A stretch of DNA of 64,000 nt. It comes from Pseudovirgaria hyperparasitica. Its lineage: Eukaryota > Ascomycota > Dothideomycetes > Acrospermales > Acrospermaceae. The stretch is taken from the NCBI RefSeq assembly GCF_010093815.1, contig NW_022985555.1, positions 680,186-744,185 of the forward strand, given 5' to 3'. This document shows, piece after piece, positions 47,238-57,003 of the stretch. Numbering within the stretch: position 1 is the first letter of the stretch; each line of letters opens with the position of its first letter. The position numbers and the translations under genes were made by a program. The notes under the pieces were generated by a model that was given only the letters and a program-made list of their open reading frames with translations, made no database searches and was not told where the DNA came from.

Positions 47238-48455
47238 GCGATTAGAGAGAGCATAGAGTGCCTTCAGCAGACGTCGATACTATAATATGCAGCTGTGAAA
47301 CGACAGCAACTTGTGCGGACAGGGTACATTCAGTGCAGCTCTTATTCATTAGTCCAACTTCCCTTGGGTTAGGGAAATCCCGTCATGAGGATACACCAGT
47401 CAACTTGTTTGTAGGCATACCTTTTCATAGCAACTAGTAATTCACAAAGCCTCTGAGTACCACAGCTGCAGCTTATCGAGAAATTCGAGGATTGCGCATG
47501 TAGGCTCCCTAAGCAGTCGAAGGCCACGTCAACACGATTTTGACTTTGCTTATATGGCTAGAGCACTAGTATTAGTATCGAGTCGGACATTGTCCTCTAC
47601 TGCCTTACGCCACAACCCTTGTCGTGCCATTTGATTGCGGTGTGGTAGGTAGCTCGAAAGTTTGTAGGCTCGCGCGAGCGGACATTCATCGCAGACGTAT
47701 ACGAAGCTGGCTAGAATTGCGATCGATACATTGCGCATCTGTAGCTAGACAGTGTGAGGGTATGTATAATTATAGGCGAGTAAGGAGCGCCAGAATGAAT
47801 ACAAGTGGTGGCACGATCCAGCGACAGGAGTTCAATAAAAGGCCACTCGGGTGTATCCGGACTACTCACCTGGGCAGTCCGCTCAACGCTCCGGGCAGGG
47901 CTGAGCCAGGGGAAGGTCTTGCCAAGCGGTCCGCGCAAACACCCTTCCCTTCCATTCATCCATCATGATGGATCTTCATTCCTGATCGTCCACATCCTCA
48001 TTTCACCACTACCACTGCAACCACCGGTGACAGGACTGATCGGCTAGACCTGTATCATAGACACAATCGTCAACATGACGTGCAATGTGATGTCATTAGA
48101 CGCGCGCGTCTCGAACCATGCCAATGATGTGACGCGCCTCATCGCAGTGGACACCGCTGATCTTTATGCTCAGAGATCGACGGTGGCCATCATTGTCACT
48201 GGGTTTTGCAATTTAACCTACATATGAGATTGAGCCCTCTGGTTGTTGAAGTATCATGTGTAGTTTTCACAACCATTTTCTTACAATAAGCTGGAGGTGG
48301 ATACATCATACATGTGAACAATATCCGCTTCTTTGCAACGCCGTTCGATGCATCCAGATCCTACCTCTTGGGGTATATACGTAAGCAAGCCTTTCTCAAC
48401 TCAACTCTCACAATCATTGCCATTCTTCATGCAGAACCTCAAGCACCGATACCAT
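47238..48455. other. Convergent intergenic region
   Basis: Between the 3' ends of the FAD oxidase and the MFS transporter. No supported gene; it should hold both terminators. Confidence 0.5.
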
Positions 48456-50447
48456 CTACAAAGCGTGTCTGCCCCTGGTCTCTATTGGCAAGCACAGCAT
48501 CGCTACGAAAGCCGCAAGCATCAGACCCCCGCTAGCATAAATCGGCGCCTTCGGATTAGCCTCGCCCGCGTAAATAGCTACCAGCGGCGCACACAGTCCT
48601 GCAACACGGTTTAGGAAACTCGATATCCCGGTCCCAGTCCCGCGATTGGGAGCAGGAAAGACCTCAGGGGTGTAGGCATACAAGACGCCGTACATGATAT
48701 TCTGCCAGAAGGCCTCGAGTGAGGTAAATGCAAGTTGGAACTTGTTGTTGGACGAGACGGTAAAGAGGAAGATGAATATACCGGCGATGACGGTCGATAT
48801 GGCCATAGTACCTTTGCGGCCGATGTATCTCCAATTAACCGTATACAAGGCACATAAGCTTCCAGGAATTCCAACGGCCGAGGTAATGGCGTAGTCGCGA
48901 TAGATATTATTGACTGAGTTCTCTTGTTCGCCGCCGGCATTGGCGAGGTACTGCGGGAGGAATGCGTTGAATAAGGGATATCCCATGCCAATAGTTGCCC
49001 AGATGAACCAGAGAAGACATGTCGTCGTGGTAAGGCGCCAGCCATGGAACAGAGGACCGATGCGCTTGGTAGAAAATTTGCTAAGGTTGCGCTTGACAAT
49101 TTCTGAAGTGTTGAGAGCCTGAGCACCAACGACTTCGGGATCACCGCCAATGGCATTGAGAATCTCTTCCGTGAGCCACGTCTGGGTCTCATTGTGATGA
49201 GCGATGCCACGGATGACGGCGACGGCTTCGGTCTGACGCCCACGAGACAGCAAGAACTTCGGCGACTCAAAGAGATGGAAGAAGAAGAACCGGCAGACGA
49301 ACATTGCGAAAGTTATGGCTCCCAATGACAGGACTGTGTATCTCCAGCCCCATTTAACAGGGTAATTTGGGATAAATGCCCAAGCCACTGACGGCTATTA
49401 GCACAATATACGTACCGGGAATTGTAACTCACATATGCTGGATATGAATTGGCCAACCGGCCACCATGCTGACAGCGCTGTGAGGAGGCCACTCGAATCG
49501 TGTGGAAGAAATTCGAGAAACAACGCGCCATCAACAGGAAAGTTGCCGCCAATTCCAAGACCAACGCAAGCAAATAGACCACAAACACCAATCCAGTTTG
49601 GAGCACCCCCAGCGGCGAGTCCAAAAATACCGGCAATAGCGAGTGTGAAATTGAACGCCGGACGGCGTCCAATAACATCAGCTGCGATACCCCAAAAAGA
49701 TGCACCCAGACACAGGCCGACAAATAGTGCAAGAGTGGTAAAGCGTACATTGGTCTCGGAAACACCAAATTCTGCACTAAGCTGTGGGAGTGTAATGGCA
49801 ACGCCCTACTTCGTGCATTAATTTGGTGCTGATTAGTTCTCTTGATATCTCTCACCTGTAACCACAAGCTATCGAATGATTAGCTATGACTGGAATAATG
49901 ACTTTGTTGGCACGTACTTGTCCGCCATCCAACCCATCCCACACAACGTAAACAACTGCCACTGATACTTCCCCATTCCCATATCATTGAGAGCGCGATT
50001 GATCACCTTAGACTTGCCTATAAAGCGTCAGCTAAGCCACACGAGGGGAGTGGCAAGAAGCAGCTGGCTATCATGCAAGGAATCATGCGACCCACGATCG
50101 TAAGCGCTGTTGACGCCAAAGGCAGAAAGGTCGGCTTCGATTTCTGCTTTTAATATCTCAAGTGTCACTATGGTGCCATCACTCGATCCACTATCGCTAG
50201 ATCTTGTTGACTTCTCATCATACTTTCCAGTGATTTTGAGTTTCCTGGTGATACAGTCCAAGAAATTACTTTTCACGAACGGACGACGTGGTGTTTGCCC
50301 CAAATTCACCAAAGTTTCTGGGTACTCAGGCATGTCTTGCTTGCCAGAAAGATTGAAAGTGAAGATAGACGGCATCGTAGTAGTATTAGCTGAAGATAGA
50401 AGGGGCTTGATGCTTTGGCTACTCGATTGTTGACGCTTTGGTTGCAT
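48456..50447 (-). CDS. MFS transporter with a 13-base exon
   Basis: Five exons on the minus strand: 50447-50096, 50017-49918, 49868-49856, 49805-49433, 49387-48456; 589 residues from ATG 50447, or 565 from the in-frame ATG ending at 50375, which I cannot exclude. A disordered cytosolic N-terminus is followed by KSKVINRALNDMGMGKYQWQ, a TM1 with CGMGWMADN-LWLQ, and the signature loop GIAADVIGRRPAF between TM2 and TM3. Later segments are DGALFLEFLPHDSSG, WWPVGQFI, FESPKFLLSRGR and EVFPAPNRGTGTG. It belongs to the sugar-porter/SV2-like MFS group common in fungi; the substrate is unknown, possibly an organic acid or metabolite exported or imported by proton coupling. The third exon holds only 13 bases, encoding the end of a split Asn and LWLQ, flanked by introns of 49 and 50 bases. 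It lies tail to tail with the FAD oxidase. Confidence 0.9.
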
Positions 50448-53400
50448 ATTCGACTATCAGGACGAGTGTCAGGGCAAAGCAGGCCTGTAGAGCTCCAGTG
50501 TCGACGATTAGGACGTTTTCGTGCTTTGGGCTCACTTGCGATCACGGTATTGCTACCACTGTGTGAGAGATATTGCTGCGAACAAGTGTTACTAGATTTT
50601 GAACGGGTATCAAGAACGTGTGATTTGAGGAGGGCAGGAACAGTGATAAAAAAACTTGGACAGGGTAACTATCTGCTTAATATATGGCGACTATGCCAAA
50701 ATCAAAAACTCTGAAAGCCTGGGAGAAAGTGAGAAACGTGTTCTACCATCCTTTAGCGGCCCATGAGACATGATTGCTGGTAGTAAGCTCCACACTGACG
50801 GGTCTTCTCGCCAATCAGGGATTCAGGTCCTGAGGGATCGGATGAGATGGGAAGAGGTAGCGGTAGATTCGACGATTGCGATTGGCATATTTTGCAGCCT
50901 GGCGGTAATAATTGCAGCATGCCAACCAAGAATCGCAGAGAATCATGTTTCTACGGGTCGTTGAACTCATAGCGTTACATGTTTTGTGGTGTGGCATCTG
51001 GCTGGACAGACGTAGTAATTGAGATCTTTCAGTTGTATAGGGCTTGGAGGTGTATAGAGTCTTCGGCGAAATGATATTGCATCGTGCAAGATGCAATTCG
51101 CATGTATGAAAGTGAAAGGTACCTACAAACTATTGTAACAACGAAGTCCGGTTCAGGTTAGCGGGGGAGGGCTGTGCGGCGGGTCCGTGCGTACTTCTCA
51201 CACCTGCATTCTCCTTCTCATCCTCCATTTATTTTCTTCCGCGGTTACAACTCCGTTGCCCACACGCAGAGAACACATGCACACACACACACTCTCTCCC
51301 TATCTTTCTTTCTCTTCCTATTTCTCTATGTCTTTTTTTCAATTTCACGATATCTGACTGAGCGAAACGGCCAGTCTACTTTGTCCTGTCGAAGGCTTCT
51401 ATATGGACAATCGACAGCAGTAGAGTCACGGAACACGATGAAATATGCGACCTGTATCCCTGTTTGACCTAAGTGGTAGCTGTCATTCGTCTCATGGAAA
51501 CTCGCGAGCGTTCTAGCTGCATTTTGCCCTGGCAAAAGCAAAGAGCTTTCGAATTTGCTGATCAGAGATATATCAGCATCCACTTAGTCAAGGCATCTGG
51601 TATTGGCTGACATCTGCCTCTCTCAAAGTGGTCGTCGTATTGAGGAGCTATTCTAGAAGCAGTAAGTCGTCTCGTCACGTCCAATCATACCTCAAGCCCA
51701 TACTGTCGTCATGATGAACCACAGGTGGCCAGAAGAGGCCATGCGCGATTGCTGTTGGTGTTTCGACACTTTGACGGCGAGAGAACTTGGCCGATGCTTA
51801 AATCACCTCGAACAATCTTCTCACTTATGTTACTGATAATTTCGACGTCTGCACAAGCCTTCGCAAGACTCTTCTAGCAACTAATTAGTGGCTGACATCT
51901 TTACTGCTAGTGACCAGTCGGCACGCTTGGATCTGTCCTTGGCACCCGTTGGGATCTCCACTGCCAGCCTCCGCCAGCGTAGCTAATGCCTCCTCGCCTG
52001 CGAGCATAATGATTTCATAATCATTTAAAAAGGAATTCCACGTGAGAGTATTGCTGACTGGTATGCGAGGTCGAGCTCAAGACTCCGTTCTCCGTTATAT
52101 ACCTCGACCAATTGAGGATGGACATAAATCTTTGGAGTACAAATGATGCACCTCTGCAATTGTATGTCTACCGCATACTGAAATTTTATAATCCCTGCGC
52201 CCCTGCGCGGGCATCTCCGACCTGAGAATACCTATAGCCTCACGTCATTGCTACAGCTCAGTTCTAGCCTGTTGGTGCTAAAATCACCAGATATGTCAAT
52301 GTTACAGATTGATATGCTCAGACCTAGGTAGGTATACGCGGAGGATCTGACTACCTTTTGTGAAAACCAACACCGGCGAGAATTGCTACAATATGTGTGG
52401 CAACAAAAGAACGATCGCAGAGTATTCGTATGTCGAAGTAATGAGATAATACAGCACTATAAGCATATTCCGACGATATGGGCGCAGAAACAGCTTTCGG
52501 TCTGGATTTGACGGACTCGGGCTGCAAAATTATTGCGTCTATCTTCAAACATTGTTCGGCGCCGTCTCAGGTAACATGCGATCGAAGATAGCAGATCAAG
52601 TGCAGGTTAAGTAGAACTCCCTTAGTGGCTATTCTTATGAGAGTGTGACGGTCAAATTTCCGCGGTTTAAAGAATGGATATCGCTCTCTAGAAGGGCGCG
52701 CTCTTCTTGCAAGTCACGCGTGCTAACGCGGTCGACATCTCTTGAGACGGATTGTTTTATGTCATCCAGCTACATCTGGAGAAACGTGCCAAGTCCCTCA
52801 CTTATCAGTATCTCTGTATCCGCGTCCACGGGTTACCGGCGACTATGTGGCTAGTCTGCCCAGGGGACAAGCATTTGAGGGGTATTCTTGGGCACCGGAC
52901 CCGGGTCCAGAGTCGAAGCCGTCGGCTGGGAAATAACAGTACAGACATGGAGAAGCCGACGATGCCGATGCCGCCGAATGCCGAAGGCTCTCCTTCGAAG
53001 GATCGTGGTGTGAGATAAAGACGCATTACGCCTATGCATACGATGGTGTGTGACCAAGATTGCAGAGGCAGGCTACTTGCTGCAGGCAAGCTGTAAAGGT
53101 GTCATTGTAAATCACTAATTACAGACAGAGGTCTACTTCAGATCGAAGAGTAAGAAAAATTCTTTAGAAATGAAGGTATGTAGCGTGTCGTTGAAGGCGA
53201 ATAATGAGATTTGACCAGCACTTGAATATATATTCATTTGACGACGCGGCCTATTGCGGATGCTGTGCTAACGATACGCTATACCGCAAGCATACGCAAC
53301 TTACCGCAAACGAAACTATGTGAAGCTTGACTTTACCTTCCTAGTGCTTCCTAATCATATACTCCATAAGTGCATCTAGTTACAGAGCATGTATTCACCC

Positions 53401-53917
53401 AGGAAATCATCCGGATGTCTGAGGAACTTACCCAATTGGCCGATTCGCAGGAACAAGTGTTTAGTTGGCTTTGATGGCAGGACCACATGGCACTATCAAT
53501 GCTCTTGACGAGTTGATATGTTTACACTGCCATGTCTATAAGAAGGCACGCGAGCGCGCATCTTTTCCTCCTTATCTTCATCTCACATCATACAACATAC
53601 ACAATAGAATGACTCATTTACAACTACTTTACTTCCAACTCCTAACGTTCAAAGTAACATCATCGTAAGTTGGAGATCCAATTCCTGAGCTTACAACATA
53701 TGGTCGTACACATCTCTTTGCCACGAGGGAGACGACTATACAATGTCACTTCAACATCGCGCACTTTTACCTGATCCAAACATCTATATTGCTTGCCTCC
53801 AGCAGATGTTTACTGTGTTTCATCTCCTTGAAGCAGCACATTTCTACGTATTTATTGCAGCTCTAGGCAGTTTCACTGACTTCCAGCTTACAGAATACTA
53901 TTACCTCCATCTCCACA
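50448..53917. other. 3.5-kb region without a recognised gene
   Basis: Open frames around 52.6-53.1 kb overlap on both strands and show no domain or usable splice pattern. The left end is the promoter of the MFS gene. I see nothing else I can support. Confidence 0.4.
51280..51340 (+). repeat. (CA)n run followed by a pyrimidine-rich tract
   Basis: A short perfect CA run (51280-51292) continues into about 45 bases of almost pure C/T. This may be a simple repeat or a remnant of a pyrimidine-rich leader, but no gene follows it. Confidence 0.7.
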
Positions 53918-54514
53918 ATGAGATTCTTTCCCACAATCATGGCATTAGTCTTGGCAGTCAGTGCACTGCCAAACAAGGGGACCTCGACCGGGGACCTCAT
54001 GATCAGTGCCGATATAGCGGCAGAAAGTACGGCGCTCGCCAAGAATATCGAGTGCAATCCCAAGATGCTGCGCGGAGCCAATCGCGACGGCATCAAGCAA
54101 TGCATCAAGTATCTGCGTAACCAAAGGGAGGCAACTTGCCTTGCACAAAGGAGCATGAACACATACTGCGACTTTCCTGAGATGCGGCTCGAGGTGTGGG
54201 CGGCGGGCCTAGAGGAACGCTTGGCCGAGCAGAATGAAGCACCTCCCTATAACCATATACCGTACCAGCAGGGAGCATCATGGTAAGTGATGCTTTCATC
54301 TCTTTCAAGCTCCGACTAATGAGTACTTCTAGTGCCGATGTTGCGAATGGTCTCGCGGCCATATTGAAAACTTGTAGCGCAGGCAATGATTTGGATGTCA
54401 GCGGTATGTCAACAAGGACTGATAGCAATTGGCAAATGGATCACTGACACCCAGACAGGCACTGGCCCGGCTATGCCGAATGAGAACTTCATGTTGAGGG
54501 TATTCGCGCCCTAG
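53918..54514 (+). CDS. Small secreted six-cysteine protein (effector candidate)
   Basis: Three exons: 53918-54282, 54333-54403, 54459-54514, about 163 residues. A signal peptide (about 1-17, MRFFPTIMALVLAVSA) is followed by a mature protein with six cysteines at positions 46, 62, 74, 84, 122 and 136, an even number suited to three disulfides. Cys122 is created by the first splice (TG joined to T). For the second intron the acceptor CAGACAG gives an in-frame end, GTGPAMPNENFMLRVFAP; the closer acceptor four bases upstream would end the protein after a few different residues. I recognise no family. Size, secretion and Cys content are those of candidate secreted effectors or extracellular structural proteins. 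It stands alone in gene-poor DNA, which also fits, but no activity is shown. Confidence 0.72.
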
Positions 54515-55695
54515 ACTAAGTTTTGTCAGAACCTGGCAGAAGTATGTCAATTTCAGCGATATCGAGTGTATTAAGGGTCGCGTTTGCGATATTATAGAAA
54601 TCTGTAGTTGTATTAATATAGTTTGGACGATAGACTGTAGAGAGAGAGGAAGGTTGCATGTGTTAGTTATATACGCAAGTAGAGCTTGATCACGTCTGAC
54701 CAGTAGTAGAACCATTCGTTTCTATCTTCAGTCATGTAGCCTATAAAGATGATAGTAGAATATATCGTCGCAGGTCTATGGTCTATCAATGACACCAGCT
54801 TGGCGAAAGCTCTCGCACGATTGCATTGATTACATTCGATCTGCTAGATGTCGGAGACCGCCTAGATGTGGCACGGGTATATCTTGCTTGTGTCAAGTCT
54901 CATGCTGCAAACGACCCTGGAAGAACAGAACAAAATCCTACTTGCCAACGAGTCGCGTCAAGAGTCTATCACAGCAGACCTGGATGAGGTGCATGTTTGA
55001 TGAGTTGAAGCAAATATCTATAGCAAGAATTTCCACACAAGTTTTATGGGAAAGGCCAGACCAACCCCGGAGGTTTCACCAGCCCAGTTGGCCCCACTGC
55101 AGCAAAGATCACGCCACTCTCACCTGTTCTTCCCTTGTGTCCCCCTACCATTTTCCGTATCGTTCCGTCATGAAAGGCGGGCAAGAGGGTGCTTAAGAAA
55201 CGAAGATGACAATGGGCCAATCGTTCATCTCAGCGCATCATAAGTGCCGCTCGTTACGTGCTGGATACACTGCCACTGCCTGCAAAACAACCGGCAGGTT
55301 GGTACGGGTGATGTCTGGCAGCTTCTGCAAGACTGTATGACAGCCAAGATTGGCATTGAGTGCGCGTATTTCTTCAAACATCTGCCTGTCTGCTAACGGA
55401 AGAAAGAAGTCTAAGTAGGATCTTCACCTCCGAGTTGCAATACTTCGTTCCAGCACTCTAACATCAGCAGAGTAGACTCTACCGCATCTAATAAGGTGAA
55501 TACTGAGTTTGAGTCCTGTAAGTATGCGCAATGAAGCGATACCAGCCACTGTGCGCTCACCGGGTTGGTGTTGTGGCTGAATCCACTTAGGATACACTCA
55601 GCTAGTCAGTGGCCAGTATCGGACCAGACTCGCCTGATATACAGCTATCTTTAGCTCGATCGCAACCGTTTCCCAAGTCTCTTTCGGGTTTAAGC
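54515..55695. other. Gene-poor region, promoter of the bHLH gene at its right end
   Basis: No supported gene. Upstream of 55696 the bHLH frame stays open for 29 codons without an ATG, so a 5' exon joined by an intron in this region is possible. Confidence 0.4.
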
Positions 55696-56820
55696 ATGTC
55701 GTTGAACTGGGATGAGTTTCTTGTTGGTGATGCCTTCGACTTCCCGCAATGGCCTGAGTCGGCAGAGTACAAATCGATGCCACCGCTATCAACCAACACC
55801 GACTTGCACACAGCGAATGACCCCCAATCATATGGCTATACGCCTTACGAAGACAGCACATACGAGCAGTGCGAGTACACAACACTCCCAGACAGTTCAC
55901 GTCGCACGTCGCGACCTCTGCAAAGCGATATCAATTTCGGCCCGGCCAAACCAGACCCAACAAAGATGGCCGTAATCCATGAAGATAATAACCCTTCCAT
56001 TCCATCGAAACTTGAGACTCAAGAAAGCCCCTTGACGAAGCGAACCAAAAACAGCACCGATAACATCTCAGCATGCTGGACATCCCCCCTTTGCCCAAAC
56101 AACCACGGTCAGGGAGAGTCGCCTCCTGACCCAGCAAGCTGCGGAGGCGGATGTGCTCCATTCCTATTCGGAGACCCGCAAGACTCCCCAGCATCAGCAC
56201 TCAACGACACCATCCCCGCAAACGAAATAAGCATCGACCCAGACACCCTCGAACCGCCAGCCAACCTGCCTCCATCACACCAGCATCTAAAGCGCAGCGA
56301 CAGCAACCGCAGCGCCCAACCCCAAGGCAGCCGCACCACCACAACCCAAACCCCACCCAAACCAGAGCACTCCAACATCACCTCCAGCAACAGCCCCCCG
56401 GCCGACGACCCATCCCCAGAAGCACCGCACGACCACTCATCCTCTTCCTCCTCCCACGCCAAACCACCCAAACGCCAACCGCACAACCAGGTCGAGCGCA
56501 AATACCGCGAATCGCTCAACACCCAGCTCGAGTCCCTCAAGAAGGTCGTGCCCAGCCTGAAGCCCAAGACGCCGTGCGCCGCCGCCGTCGTCCAACCGGA
56601 TGATATCGAGGATCTGCCGGCGCCGAGTAAGCCGTCCAAGGCCGTCATCCTGGCGAGCGCGACGGCGTATATACGGCAGATGGAGCGGGATAAGCGCGAC
56701 ATGGCGGATGAGATTGAGGGGTTGCGGAGGAAGGTTGCGGCGCTGAGTGCGTTGGTCAAGTGTGAGGACTGTACGGTGATGCAGTATGTCATGAATCTGA
56801 ATTTGGGGATGGCCAAGTGA
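55696..56820 (+). CDS. bHLH transcription factor, SREBP-like basic region
   Basis: 374 residues from ATG 55696 in one exon. The first 250 residues are disordered and rich in Pro, Ser and Asp, with an acidic start (MSLNWDEFLVGDAFDFPQW) likely to activate transcription. The bHLH spans about 260-350: basic region HNQVERKYRESLN with His263, Glu267 and Arg271 for E-box contact, and Tyr270 where most bHLH proteins have Arg. That Tyr is the hallmark of the SREBP class, which can bind both E-boxes and sterol regulatory elements. Helix 2 is SKAVILASATAYIRQMERDKRDM, followed by a leucine-zipper-like helix. No membrane segments follow, so unlike SREBP it needs no proteolytic release and should be directly nuclear. 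Its stop codon is 183 bases from that of the convergent RfeF-like gene. Confidence 0.87.
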   Translation: MSLNWDEFLVGDAFDFPQWPESAEYKSMPPLSTNTDLHTANDPQSYGYTPYEDSTYEQCEYTTLPDSSRRTSRPLQSDINFGPAKPDPTKMAVIHEDNNPSIPSKLETQESPLTKRTKNSTDNISACWTSPLCPNNHGQGESPPDPASCGGGCAPFLFGDPQDSPASALNDTIPANEISIDPDTLEPPANLPPSHQHLKRSDSNRSAQPQGSRTTTTQTPPKPEHSNITSSNSPPADDPSPEAPHDHSSSSSSHAKPPKRQPHNQVERKYRESLNTQLESLKKVVPSLKPKTPCAAAVVQPDDIEDLPAPSKPSKAVILASATAYIRQMERDKRDMADEIEGLRRKVAALSALVKCEDCTVMQYVMNLNLGMAK

Positions 56821-57003
56821 GATGGCTTGGAAGGTGATGCTCCCATTTGAGGCGGGACGTGGCGTTGGTGTCTCTTCCATTAAGAACGTCGGCATTTGGT
56901 GGTCATAGGAGGCTATAAAGATTGTAATCGTGCTGGTTGACAAGACCACAAAAAGCGTAAGTCCGCCGGATATGAAATATCAGCTTAGTATCTTATCTCC
57001 ATC

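Noticed and set aside
52645-53089. Frames near 52.6-53.1 kb on both strands
   Set aside because: Mutually overlapping, no domain, biased composition; treated as non-coding.
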